The notes under the pieces: model-generated
Databases searched by the model: none
What the model saw: only the letters and a program-made list of their open reading frames with translations
Told to the model about the DNA's origin: nothing
Program-made: the position numbers and the translations under genes
Source of the DNA: Thermoleophilaceae bacterium
Lineage (GTDB): Bacteria > Actinomycetota > Thermoleophilia > Solirubrobacterales > Thermoleophilaceae
Reading direction: 5' to 3'
Length of the DNA stretch: 14,206 bases
Assembly (NCBI GenBank): GCA_013696425.1
Contig: JACCYP010000345.1
Location: 1-14,206, forward strand
Part shown: in pieces, positions 5,816 through 12,739 of the stretch
Position numbering within the stretch: the stretch's first letter is position 1
How the letters are laid out: the number at the start of each line of letters is the position of its first letter

Positions 5816-6490
5816 CTACAGCTTTTCTTCCAGCTGCAGTGTGGCAAGCGTCGCGCGGATGTGGGCGTGCACCTCGCCGGGCGGGCGCTCACCGTCGAAG
5901 TGGCGCAGCAGGCCCTTCTTCTCGTAGTAGTCGACCAGCGGCTTGGTCTGCTCGTGGAAGACGTCGAGCCGGTGCCTCACGGTCTCGGGCTTGTCGTCGT
6001 CGCGCTGGATCAGCCGCGAGCCGTCCTGGTCGCAGACGCCCTCGTTCTTCGGCGGGTCGAATTCCACGTGGTAGTTGTGCCCGTTCTTCACGCAGGTACG
6101 CCGCCCCGACAGGCGCCGGATGACCTCCTCGTCGGGCACGTCGATCTGGAGCGCGGCCGTGAGCTTGCGCCCGCGGCGCTCGAGCGCGTCGTTGAGCACG
6201 TCCGCCTGGCCCTGGGTGCGCGGGAAGCCGTCGAGGAGGAAGCCGTCGGCCGCCTCGGTCGAGTCGACCCTCTCCATGATCACCTTGCAGATCAGCGCGT
6301 CGGGCACGAGGTCGCCCTTGTCCATGTAGGCCTTGGCCTCCCTGCCGAGCTCGGACTCCTCCTTAACGGCGGCACGCAAGATGTCGCCGGTGGCGTAGTA
6401 GGGCAGGTCGAAATCACCGCGCAAGCGGTCGGCCTGAGTGCCCTTCCCTGCCCCGGGAGGACCGACGAGGATGAGATTTAGCTGACCCAT
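5816..6490 (-). CDS. adk: adenylate kinase, zinc-lid form
   Basis: Adenylate kinase catalyses ATP + AMP = 2 ADP in the cytoplasm. From ATG 6488-6490 the protein has 224 residues. The P-loop GPPGAGKGT is at 10-18, YYATGDILRAA (31-41) and DGFLLDGFPRTQGQ (82-95) form the AMP site, and R131 and the following residues begin the LID. The LID contains C133, H138, C153 and D156, spaced like a zinc site. DDKPETVRHRL follows. A GTG at 6548-6550 would add 20 residues, but the family begins a few residues before the P-loop strand, so I prefer the ATG. Neither start has a clear Shine-Dalgarno. A long hairpin lies 61 nt upstream, and map follows by 14 nt. Confidence 0.96.
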   Translation of the reverse strand: MGQLNLILVGPPGAGKGTQADRLRGDFDLPYYATGDILRAAVKEESELGREAKAYMDKGDLVPDALICKVIMERVDSTEAADGFLLDGFPRTQGQADVLNDALERRGRKLTAALQIDVPDEEVIRRLSGRRTCVKNGHNYHVEFDPPKNEGVCDQDGSRLIQRDDDKPETVRHRLDVFHEQTKPLVDYYEKKGLLRHFDGERPPGEVHAHIRATLATLQLEEKL

Positions 6491-6551
6491 CGGAAGCGCG
6501 ACAGCGTATCCGGCGAAGCGTGAGGGTGCTGCGTAGTCGCCGCCCGACACG

Positions 6552-6599
6552 GGGGTGTCTGCAAAGACCCGAATAGTTCAGGCCTTCGCAGAACACCCC
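6552..6599 (-). promoter_or_regulatory. 48-nt hairpin of 22 base pairs between the NUDIX gene and adk
   Basis: On the minus strand the left arm starts GGGGTGTTCTGCGAAGG and the right arm ends TCTTTGCAGACACCCC. The two arms pair along their whole length with one bulged T and the 3-nt loop CTA. Three of the 22 pairs are G-U in the minus-strand RNA and would be A-C on the plus strand, so the structure favours the sense transcript. No U-run follows; the next bases are CGTGTCGGGC. It begins 5 nt after the NUDIX stop codon. A terminator without a U tract, an RNase III site, a regulatory leader of adk, or a decayed inverted-repeat element are all possible. Confidence 0.8.
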
Positions 6600-6604
6600 G
6601 CCCG

Positions 6605-7129
6605 TCAGTGGCGCGTTGGCGCCATCTGCAGCAGCGCCCAGGCGCCGACGGTCGCGGCGTCAGTGATCGCACCGGAGCGCACGAGGTCCTCGAAGGAGTC
6701 CGCGCGGATCTTCCGGGTCTCCATGTCCTGCTCCTCGATCGAGCGCCGCGGCTCGCCGCCGGTCAGCTCCTCGGCCAGCCATGCGTCGAAGCCGAGCGTG
6801 GCGAATCCCGGCGCCTGGTCGAGCCGGCCGAGGTGGGTGAGCCGCCCCGCGCCGAGGCCGGTCTCCTCCTCGAGCTCGCGCCGCGCTAGCGCTTCGCCGC
6901 TGACCTCCGGGTCCGAGCCCTGCGGGAACTCGAGCGAACGGCGCCCAATCGGGTAGCGCTCCTGCTCGACCATCCACAGCCACCCGTCCTCCCGCGGGAT
7001 CGCGACGGCGAAGTCCTCGTGCTCGATGACGGAGTAGATGCCCGCCGAGCCGTCCGCGCGCTCGATGGCGTCCTCCCGGACGCGGATCCAGGGGTTCGCA
7101 TAGACCTCCCGCGAAGACGTCCGCCGGAT
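6605..7129 (-). CDS. NUDIX hydrolase inserted between secY and adk; start codon uncertain
   Basis: NUDIX enzymes hydrolyse nucleoside diphosphates linked to another moiety. The frame contains TSSREVYANPWIRVREDAIE, then GSAGIYSVIEHEDFAVAIP, a divergent Nudix box ending RRELEEETGLGAGRL, and a C-terminal EEQDMETRKI region. These resemble ADP-ribose pyrophosphatase-like actinobacterial NUDIX proteins, but the substrate is not identifiable. The box has one residue fewer than the standard spacing between its first Gly and the REL. The only in-frame ATG (6971-6973) would delete about 52 clearly homologous residues. No ATG, GTG or TTG exists upstream in this frame, even well into secY. ATC at 7127-7129 is a possible start, giving 174 residues. 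An assembly frameshift or inactivation are alternatives. Confidence 0.72.
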   Translation of the reverse strand: MRRTSSREVYANPWIRVREDAIERADGSAGIYSVIEHEDFAVAIPREDGWLWMVEQERYPIGRRSLEFPQGSDPEVSGEALARRELEEETGLGAGRLTHLGRLDQAPGFATLGFDAWLAEELTGGEPRRSIEEQDMETRKIRADSFEDLVRSGAITDAATVGAWALLQMAPTRH

Positions 7130-7131
7130 GC

Positions 7132-8397
7132 CTACTTCAAGAACCCCTCGTAGTTGCGCATCATCAGCTGGGCCTCGAGCTGCTTCATCGTGTCGAGGGC
7201 CACGCCGACCACGATCAGGATCGAGGTGCCGCCGAAGAAGAAGTTGGCGCTGGTCTGGTTGATGAGGATGGTCGGCAGGGCCGCCACGGCCGCCAGGTAC
7301 AGCGCGCCCGGGAACGTCAGGCGAGCCAGTATCCGGTCAAGAAACTCGGCCGTAGGCCGTCCGGGTCTCACCCCGGGTATGAACCCGCCGTACTTCTTCA
7401 GGTTGTCCGCCTGTTCGACGGGGTTGAACGTGACGGCCGTGTAGAAGTACGTGAACAGGATGATCAGGATCGATTCGCCCACGATGTAGGCCCAGCCGTT
7501 GGGGCTGAAGAAGGCGGAGAAGTTGCGCGCCCCCTCCGACTGGAGCAGCTCGCCGATCGTCGGCGGGAAGGCCATCAGAGAGGCGGCGAAGATCACCGGG
7601 ATCACGCCGGCCATGTTCACGCGCAGCGGCAGGTAGGTCTGGCCGCCGCCGGACATGCGCCGCCCGACGACGCGTTTGGCGTACTGCACGGGGATCCGGC
7701 GCTGGCCCTCCTGCATGAACACGATCGCGGCGATGATCGCGAGCGCCATGAAGGGCATCATCACCTTGAAGATCTGGTCCGGGTTGGTCCACCACTGCTG
7801 GATGCCGTTCGGGAGGCCCGAGACGATCGAGGCGAAGATCATCAGCGAGATGCCGTTGCCGATGCCGCGCTGGGTGATGAGCTCGCCCAGCCACATGATC
7901 AGGATCGTGCCGGCGGTGAGCGTCGAGACGATCACGAACACGCGGCCGAAGGTGAAGCCGTTGACGATGTCCTGGCCGCCGCTCTCGAACGAGCGGAACA
8001 GGAATACGTAGCCGATCGACTGGAAGAAGGCCAGGCCGACGGTCAGGTAGCGCGTGTACTGCGTGATCTTCTGCTGCCCGACCTCGCCCTCCTTGCGGAG
8101 CTTCTCGAGCGAAGGGACCACGACCGTGAGCAGCTGCAGGATGATCGAGGCCGTGATGTAGGGCATGATCCCGAGCGCGAAAATCGCGAATCGGGACAGG
8201 CTTCCGCCCGAGAACAGGTTGAGGAAGCCGAGCACGTCGGAGCCCGAGAACTGCTGCAGCTCCGAGACCGCGTCGGTGTTGATCCCGGGGGCCGGGATGT
8301 ACGCGCCGATCCGGTAGATCGCAAGCATCGCCGCCGTGAACAGCAGCTTCTTGCGGATGTCCGGGATGCGTACGGAGTTGGCGAGGGTCGCCAGCAT
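7132..8397 (-). CDS. secY: preprotein translocase subunit SecY
   Basis: SecY is the channel of the SecYEG translocon in the inner membrane. The 421-residue protein has the expected ten hydrophobic helices. Conserved landmarks are IGAYIPAPGIN (30-40) leading into the plug, GIMPYITASIILQLL (76-90), QRGIGNGISLMIF (176-188), the basic loop YAKRVVGRRMSGGGQTYLPL (239-258) that contacts the ribosome and SecA, and NPVEQADNLKKYGGFIPGVR (325-344). The C-terminus MMRNYEGFLK is typical. GAGGGT about 10 nt before the ATG supports the start. It follows rplO by 8 nt. adk normally comes next, but a NUDIX gene separates them here. Confidence 0.98.
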   Translation of the reverse strand: MLATLANSVRIPDIRKKLLFTAAMLAIYRIGAYIPAPGINTDAVSELQQFSGSDVLGFLNLFSGGSLSRFAIFALGIMPYITASIILQLLTVVVPSLEKLRKEGEVGQQKITQYTRYLTVGLAFFQSIGYVFLFRSFESGGQDIVNGFTFGRVFVIVSTLTAGTILIMWLGELITQRGIGNGISLMIFASIVSGLPNGIQQWWTNPDQIFKVMMPFMALAIIAAIVFMQEGQRRIPVQYAKRVVGRRMSGGGQTYLPLRVNMAGVIPVIFAASLMAFPPTIGELLQSEGARNFSAFFSPNGWAYIVGESILIILFTYFYTAVTFNPVEQADNLKKYGGFIPGVRPGRPTAEFLDRILARLTFPGALYLAAVAALPTILINQTSANFFFGGTSILIVVGVALDTMKQLEAQLMMRNYEGFLK

Positions 8398-8405
8398 CGC
8401 CGGTA

Positions 8406-8897
8406 CTAACCCTCTAGGACCTGGACTGTTCCGCCGGCCGCCTCGATCTTCTCGCGGGCGGACTTCGAGAAGGCGTGGGCGTGCACGGTGAGGGCCTTGG
8501 AGACCTCGCCCTTGGCGAGGATCTTCACGGGTATGTCCCGCCGGGTCGCGAGGCCCTTCTCCTTCATGGCCTCGGGCGTGACCTCGGCGCCCTTGTCGAA
8601 GCGCTCCTCGAGGTCCGACACGTTCACCGGCTGGGTCTTCGTGCGGAACATCTCGAACGGCATCGACTTCTTCATGTGCGGTCCGCGCAGCTTGCGAAGG
8701 CGCCTCTGAACCGGCATCTGACCGCCCTCGAAGCGCGGGTTCTGCTTCGCGCCGGAACGCGAGCCCGCGCCCTTGTGGCCGCGGCCGGAGGTCTTGCCCA
8801 TGCCTGATCCGTGACCGCGGCCGACGCGCTTCTTGCGATGGCGCGAGCCGGGGGCCGGCTTCAGCGAGTGGAGGCCGATGTCCTCGGGCTCAGGCAT
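8406..8897 (-). CDS. rplO: 50S ribosomal protein uL15
   Basis: uL15 is a late-assembling 50S protein that threads a glycine- and arginine-rich N-terminal arm into 23S rRNA. The 163-residue protein begins with IGLHSLKPAPGSRHRKKRVG and the arm GRGHGSGMGKTSGRGHKGAG (residues 27-46). It continues with FEGGQMPVQRRLRKLRG and closes with the globular segment VHAHAFSKSAREKIEAAGGT. The ATG overlaps the end of rpmD (ATGCCTGA), which indicates coupled translation. secY follows by 8 nt, as in the spc operon. Confidence 0.97.
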   Translation of the reverse strand: MPEPEDIGLHSLKPAPGSRHRKKRVGRGHGSGMGKTSGRGHKGAGSRSGAKQNPRFEGGQMPVQRRLRKLRGPHMKKSMPFEMFRTKTQPVNVSDLEERFDKGAEVTPEAMKEKGLATRRDIPVKILAKGEVSKALTVHAHAFSKSAREKIEAAGGTVQVLEG

Positions 8898-9069
8898 CTT
8901 CGACCTTCACGAGATGGGAGACGCGGTCGATCGCACCGAGGACGGTGGGATCGTCGTCGCGCTCGGTGACGTTGCCGATCTTGCCGAGGCCGAGCGACTG
9001 CAGCGCACCGCGCTGCTTGGGGTTCGCGCCGTTGGTGGACTTCACCTGGGTGACCTTGAGCTTCGTCAT
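8890..9069 (-). CDS. rpmD: 50S ribosomal protein uL30
   Basis: uL30 is a small 50S protein bound to 23S rRNA domain II. The 59-residue product reads MTKLKVTQVKSTNGANPKQR, then GALQSLGLGKIGNVTERDDD, ending in PTVLGAIDRVSHLVKVEDA. These match the family: a first beta strand, then the LGLGKIG turn, then a closing helix and strand with HLVKVE. Length is normal. Its ATG overlaps the rpsE TGA as ATGA, and its own TGA overlaps the rplO start, so it is bracketed by coupled junctions. Confidence 0.97.
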   Translation of the reverse strand: MTKLKVTQVKSTNGANPKQRGALQSLGLGKIGNVTERDDDPTVLGAIDRVSHLVKVEDA

Positions 9070-9713
9070 GCCGGTGCCGGCTCCTCAGCGGGCGGCGGCG
9101 CATCCTCGGCGGGCGGCGCGCTATCGGCGGCGGGCTCCTCAGCGGCGGGCGACACTTCGGCGCCGTCGGCGGCAGGCTGCTCCTTCTTCTTCTCGATGCC
9201 GAGCACCTCGTGCACGGTGAGGCCGCGCAGCTTCGCGATCTCGTCCGGCGAACGCAGCTCCTGTAGAGCGGTGACCGTGGCCTTCACGAGGTTGATCGGG
9301 TTCTGGGAGCCGAGCGACTTCGAGAGCACGTCGCGCACGCCCGCTAGCTCTAGCACCGCGCGCACTCCGCCGCCGGCGATCACGCCCGTACCTTCGGAGG
9401 CCGGCTTCAGGAGCACGCGGCCCGCGCCATACACGCCCGTCACCCCGTGGGTGATGGTCGATCCGTGCATCGGCACCTTGAACATGTTCTTCCGTGCGCG
9501 CTCCACGCCCTTCTGGATCGCAACGGGCACCTCGTTGGCCTTGCCGTAGCCCACGCCGACCTGCGACTTCTCGTCGCCGACCACCACGAGCGCCGTGAAC
9601 GAGAAGCGGCGACCGCCCTTGACGACCTTCGCCACGCGGTTGATCTCGACGACTCGCTCCTGCAGGTCTCCCTGCTGGCCGCGCCGTCCTCCTCTGTCTC
9701 GTCCATTAGCCAT
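9066..9713 (-). CDS. rpsE: 30S ribosomal protein uS5 with a Pro/Ala/Glu-rich C-terminal tail
   Basis: uS5 shapes the mRNA entry channel with uS3 and uS4 and affects decoding fidelity. The 215-residue protein has the N-terminal double-stranded-RNA-like domain (QERVVEINRVAKVVKGGRRF, VGYGKANEVPVAIQKGVERA) and the C-terminal domain (GTGVIAGGGVRAVLELAGVR, SLGSQNPINLVKATVTAL), ending near VLGIEKKK at about 177. Residues 179-215 are an added tail made almost only of Ala, Pro, Glu and Asp. The ATG lies 23 nt after rplR behind a pyrimidine-rich stretch without a Shine-Dalgarno. The stop overlaps rpmD as ATGA. Confidence 0.97.
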   Translation of the reverse strand: MANGRDRGGRRGQQGDLQERVVEINRVAKVVKGGRRFSFTALVVVGDEKSQVGVGYGKANEVPVAIQKGVERARKNMFKVPMHGSTITHGVTGVYGAGRVLLKPASEGTGVIAGGGVRAVLELAGVRDVLSKSLGSQNPINLVKATVTALQELRSPDEIAKLRGLTVHEVLGIEKKKEQPAADGAEVSPAAEEPAADSAPPAEDAPPPAEEPAPA

Positions 9714-9736
9714 GAAAAGTGGAAATCGAAGGGTAG

Positions 9737-10090
9737 CTAGACCCCGACGCCGCCCTCCCGCAGTCCGTCGGCGAAAGCGGCCACCCGGCCGTGGTAGCGG
9801 TAGCCCCCACGGTCGAAAACGGCGGTTTCGACGCCGGCCTTCTTGGCGCGCTGCGCCAGCAGCTCGCCGAGCTTCTTGGACTGCTCGAGCGGTGCGAGCT
9901 CGCGCACGTCCTTTTCGGTCCAGGAAACGGCGGCGAGGGTCTTACCCGAATCGTCGTCGATGAGCTGGGCCGCGAGGCCCCTGTTGGAGCGGAAGATGGA
10001 CACACGCGGGCGCGCGGCGCTGCCGCGGATCTTGGCGCGGACGCGGCGGCGGCGGCGTAGGCGCGAGGTGCGGCTGGTCTTGACGGCCAT
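9737..10090 (-). CDS. rplR: 50S ribosomal protein uL18
   Basis: uL18 binds 5S rRNA in the central protuberance with uL5. The 117-residue protein has a very basic N-terminus (RLRRRRRVRAKIRGSAARPR) and then the core signatures VSIFRSNRGLAAQLIDDDSG, LAQRAKKAGVETAVFDRGGY and RYHGRVAAFADGLREGGV. Length is normal. AGAGGG lies about 7 nt before the ATG, inside the end of rplF. It starts 2 nt after the rplF stop and is followed by rpsE, standard spc order. Confidence 0.97.
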   Translation of the reverse strand: MAVKTSRTSRLRRRRRVRAKIRGSAARPRVSIFRSNRGLAAQLIDDDSGKTLAAVSWTEKDVRELAPLEQSKKLGELLAQRAKKAGVETAVFDRGGYRYHGRVAAFADGLREGGVGV

Positions 10091-10092
10091 CG

Positions 10093-10626
10093 CTACGCCC
10101 TCTTCCCGACCTTGCGCATCACGTACTCGCCCTCGTAGCGGATGCCCTTGCCCTTGTAGGGCTCCGGCGGGCGCACCTTGCGGATGCGCGCGGCCGTCTC
10201 CCCGACGACCTGCTTGGAGATCCCCCGCACGATCACCTGGGTGGGCTGGGGTACCTCGAACTCGATGCCGTCGGGGGCCTCGATGGTGACCTGGTGGGAG
10301 TAGCCCACGGAGAGGTCGATGTTCTTGCCCTTGAGGGCGGCGCGGTAGCCGACGCCCTGAATCTCGAGGCGCTTCTCGTAGCCGTCGGTGACGCCGGTGA
10401 CCATGTTCGCGATGAGCGACCGGGTGAGGCCGTGCAGGGCGCGGTGCTCGCCGCGATTGGTCGGGCGCGCGACGGTCACGGTGCCGTCGGTCTCCTCGAC
10501 CGTCATGTCGCGGCTCACCCGCTCGGTGAGCTCGCCCTTGGGGCCGTTCACGCGCACGAGGTCGGGCTCCACCGAGATGGAGACCCCCTCAGGCACTGCG
10601 ATTGGCTGTTTTCCGATGCGGGACAT
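10093..10626 (-). CDS. rplF: 50S ribosomal protein uL6
   Basis: uL6 lies near the factor-binding centre and the sarcin-ricin loop of the 50S subunit. The 177-residue protein begins MSRIGKQPIAVPEGVSISVE. It has two homologous domains, with NRGEHRALHGLTRSLIANMV in the first and LEIQGVGYRAALKGKNIDLS followed by VGYSHQV at the junction. It ends with the family signature RKVRPPEPYKGKGIRYEGE. Length is normal. The 13 nt between rpsH and rplF carry no Shine-Dalgarno, so initiation probably depends on the upstream gene. Confidence 0.98.
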   Translation of the reverse strand: MSRIGKQPIAVPEGVSISVEPDLVRVNGPKGELTERVSRDMTVEETDGTVTVARPTNRGEHRALHGLTRSLIANMVTGVTDGYEKRLEIQGVGYRAALKGKNIDLSVGYSHQVTIEAPDGIEFEVPQPTQVIVRGISKQVVGETAARIRKVRPPEPYKGKGIRYEGEYVMRKVGKRA

Positions 10627-10639
10627 GAGACGACAGGGG

Positions 10640-11038
10640 TTACCAGACGTGCGCCACGACCTCGCCGCCGACGCCCGCCTTGCGGGCCTCGTGACCGGTC
10701 ATCACGCCGCTCGAGGTCGAGATGATGGCGGTGCCCATTCCTCCGAGCACCTTGGGGATGTCGTCGTGGTTCACGTAGGTCCGGCGGCCCGGGCGCGAGA
10801 CGCGCTCGATGCCGGTGATCACCGGCCGGCGGTCCTCGGTGAAGCGGAGCTCGATGCGGATGAGCTGGCCCACGGGCGCGGGCTCGATCGAATAGCCGTC
10901 GATGTAGCCCTGCTCCTTGAGCACGCGCGCAATCTCCACCTTGAAGGAGGAGTGCGGGATGTCTGCGATCAGCCGGTCGGCCCGCATCGCGTTGCGGATG
11001 CGGGTGAGGAAGTCGGCGATCGGATCGGTCATGGACAT
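10640..11038 (-). CDS. rpsH: 30S ribosomal protein uS8
   Basis: uS8 binds the central domain of 16S rRNA early in 30S assembly; in E. coli it represses the spc operon. The 132-residue protein begins MSMTDPIADFLTRIRNAMRA, has the helix HSSFKVEIARVLKEQGYIDG, and ends with GMGTAIISTSSGVMTGHEAR and a terminal VAHVW, all diagnostic. An AGAGGT sequence about 7 nt before the ATG supports the start. The gap from rpsN is 10 nt and the gap to rplF 13 nt. Confidence 0.98.
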   Translation of the reverse strand: MSMTDPIADFLTRIRNAMRADRLIADIPHSSFKVEIARVLKEQGYIDGYSIEPAPVGQLIRIELRFTEDRRPVITGIERVSRPGRRTYVNHDDIPKVLGGMGTAIISTSSGVMTGHEARKAGVGGEVVAHVW

Positions 11039-11048
11039 CGGAGTACCT

Positions 11049-11234
11049 CTACCAACTTGACTTGGTCATGCCGGGAATGTTGCCCTCGTGCTGGAGCTCC
11101 CGCAGGCAGATCCGGCAGATGCCGAACTTGCGGAAGTAGGCACGCGGGCGACCGCAGCGCTTGCAGCGGTTGTAACCGCGGGTCTTGTACTTGGGGGTGC
11201 GCTGCTGGCGCACCCACTGGGAAGTCTTGGCCAT
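11049..11234 (-). CDS. rpsN: 30S ribosomal protein uS14, zinc-binding type
   Basis: uS14 is in the 30S head near uS3 and uS10. The 61-residue product is the short type Z form. C24 and C27 (RCKRCGRPR) and C40 and C43 (GICRICLRE) make the zinc site, and the protein ends GNIPGMTKSSW, the hallmark of this family. The ATG directly follows the rplE TAG (TAGATG), with AAGGA about 11 nt upstream in the rplE tail. It occupies the standard rplE-rpsN-rpsH position. Confidence 0.98.
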   Translation of the reverse strand: MAKTSQWVRQQRTPKYKTRGYNRCKRCGRPRAYFRKFGICRICLRELQHEGNIPGMTKSSW

Positions 11235-12023
11235 CTACTGCTCGTCCTTTCCTTGGGGCGCGCCGTCGGCCTCGCCGGCCGCGGCCTCGTCGCCCTCAGC
11301 GTCCTCTTCGGGCTTCTCTGGCTTCTCGTAGGCCTCTGGGTTCTCTTCCTTCAACTGCTCCAGCGCGGCCTGCTCGGCCTCGGCGCGAGCCTTGCGCTCC
11401 TCCTCGAGCCTGGCAGCCTCGGCCTCGGCCTCGGCATCCGCCGCGGCACCCGGACGACCCTCACGGGTGAACGGCATGCCAAACAGCTCGAGCAGCGCAA
11501 ATGCCTCCTCGTCGGTCTGGGCGGAGGTTGTGATGACCACGTCGAGACCGCGCACCTGGTCGATCGCGTCGTAGTCGATCTCGGGGAAGATGATCTGCTC
11601 CTTGACACCGATGGAGTAGTTGCCGCGCCCGTCGAAGGCACCGGCCTTGAGGCCGCGGAAGTCGCGGATACGCGGGATCGCGATCGACATCAGGCGGTCG
11701 AGGAACTCGTACATGCGAGCGTCACGCAGGGTGACGGCGACGCCCACGGGCATCTCCTCGCGCACCTTGAACTGCGCGATCGACTTGCGCGCGCGGCGGA
11801 CGTTCGGCTGCTGGCCGGCGATCGTGCCGAGCTGCTCGAGGGCTGCGTCAAGCATCTTCGAGTCCTGCTTCGCGTCGCCGACGCCCATGTTCAGCGTGAT
11901 CTTCTGGACGCGCGGGGCCTGCATGTAGTTCGAGTACTTGAACCGCTCGATCAGTGCCGGGCGGATCTCGTCCTCGTAGCGCGTCTTCAGACGCGGCTTC
12001 AGCTTTGCTTCGGTGAGGGCCAT
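11235..12023 (-). CDS. rplE: 50S ribosomal protein uL5 with a long acidic C-terminal extension
   Basis: uL5 binds 5S rRNA in the central protuberance and bridges to uS13. Residues 1-188 are the normal protein: RYEDEIRPALIERFKYSNYM, RVQKITLNMGVGDAKQDSK, GQQPNVRRARKSIAQFKVRE, RDFRGLKAGAFDGRGNYSIG and DVVITTSAQTDEEAFALLEL. Known bacterial uL5 proteins end about here, at 180-190 residues. Residues 190-262 are extra: a Glu/Ala-rich heptad-like stretch (ARLEEERKARAEAEQAALEQ) followed by KPEKPEEDAEGDEAAAGE. The extension is in frame with no sign of a sequencing error, and rpsN starts at once after it. Its role is unknown. Confidence 0.97.
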   Translation of the reverse strand: MALTEAKLKPRLKTRYEDEIRPALIERFKYSNYMQAPRVQKITLNMGVGDAKQDSKMLDAALEQLGTIAGQQPNVRRARKSIAQFKVREEMPVGVAVTLRDARMYEFLDRLMSIAIPRIRDFRGLKAGAFDGRGNYSIGVKEQIIFPEIDYDAIDQVRGLDVVITTSAQTDEEAFALLELFGMPFTREGRPGAAADAEAEAEAARLEEERKARAEAEQAALEQLKEENPEAYEKPEKPEEDAEGDEAAAGEADGAPQGKDEQ

Positions 12024-12028
12024 GGTCT

Positions 12029-12367
12029 CTAGTCGATCTGGTTTCCGTTGCGCCGCGCCACGCGGACGCGCTTGCCGCCCTCGCGGGTGATGCCCACGCG
12101 CGTGGGATCGCCCGACTTGGGGTCGATCAGCTGGACGTTGGAGATGTGGATCGGGCCCTCGCGCTCGATCACGCCGCCGCCCTCCTGCGCCTGCCGCTGT
12201 TGCTGCTGGGTGCGCGGCTGGGCGTGGCGCTTCTGGATGTTCATGCCCTCGACGAAGACCTTGTCCTTCTTCGGATCCACGCGGAGCACGCGGCCGGTCT
12301 TGCCCCGGTCCTTGCCGGAGATGATCCGGACCTGGTCCTCGCTGCGGATCCTGGGTGAGCGGGCCAT
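12029..12367 (-). CDS. rplX: 50S ribosomal protein uL24
   Basis: uL24 is an assembly-initiating 23S rRNA-binding protein at the exit tunnel mouth. The 112-residue protein has the KOW motif at about residues 11-38 (DQVRIISGKDRGKTGRVLRV). It then has VEGMNIQKRHAQP and the closing EGPIHISNVQLIDPKSGDPT region. A Gln-rich insert (QQQQRQAQEGGG) occupies the middle loop, a place where length varies in this family. A GGAGGTG sequence in the end of rplN lies about 9 nt before the ATG. It follows rplN by 3 nt and precedes rplE by 5 nt. Confidence 0.98.
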   Translation of the reverse strand: MARSPRIRSEDQVRIISGKDRGKTGRVLRVDPKKDKVFVEGMNIQKRHAQPRTQQQQRQAQEGGGVIEREGPIHISNVQLIDPKSGDPTRVGITREGGKRVRVARRNGNQID

Positions 12368-12370
12368 GGC

Positions 12371-12739
12371 TTAGAGCACCTCCGGGGCGAGCGAGACGAT
12401 CTTCATGAAGTTCCTGTCGCGCAGCTCGCGGGCCACGGGCCCGAAGATGCGGGTGCCGCGCGGGTTGTTGGCCCCGTCGAGGATCACGGCCGCGTTCTCG
12501 TCGAACTGGATGTAGGTGCCGTCGTCGCGCCCGAACTCCTTGCGCGTGCGGACGACCACCGCGGTCACGACCTCGCCCTTCTTGACCGCACCCTGGGGAG
12601 TGGCCGCCTTCACGGTGCCGACGATCACATCGCCGACCCCGGCGTAGCGGCGGTGTGAGCCGCCGCGGACGCGGATGCAGAGCAGCTCGCGGGCGCCGGT
12701 ATTGTCGGCAACCTTCAGGCGTGTCTCCGCCTGGATCAT
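12371..12739 (-). CDS. rplN: 50S ribosomal protein uL14
   Basis: uL14 lies on the intersubunit face of the 50S, contacts 16S rRNA and is the docking site for the silencing factor RsfS. The 122-residue protein begins MIQAETRLKVADNTGARELL and includes GDVIVGTVKAATPQGAVKKG, the signature VVVRTRKEFGRDDGTYIQFD and the end RDRNFMKIVSLAPEVL. The length matches the family exactly. The ATG overlaps the rpsQ stop as ATGA, so translation is probably coupled. Confidence 0.98.
   Translation of the reverse strand: MIQAETRLKVADNTGARELLCIRVRGGSHRRYAGVGDVIVGTVKAATPQGAVKKGEVVTAVVVRTRKEFGRDDGTYIQFDENAAVILDGANNPRGTRIFGPVARELRDRNFMKIVSLAPEVL

Noticed and set aside
6491..6550. Extended adk start at GTG 6548-6550
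   Set aside because: It would add 20 residues ahead of a normal adenylate kinase N-terminus and has no ribosome-binding site. The ATG at 6488-6490 fits the family.
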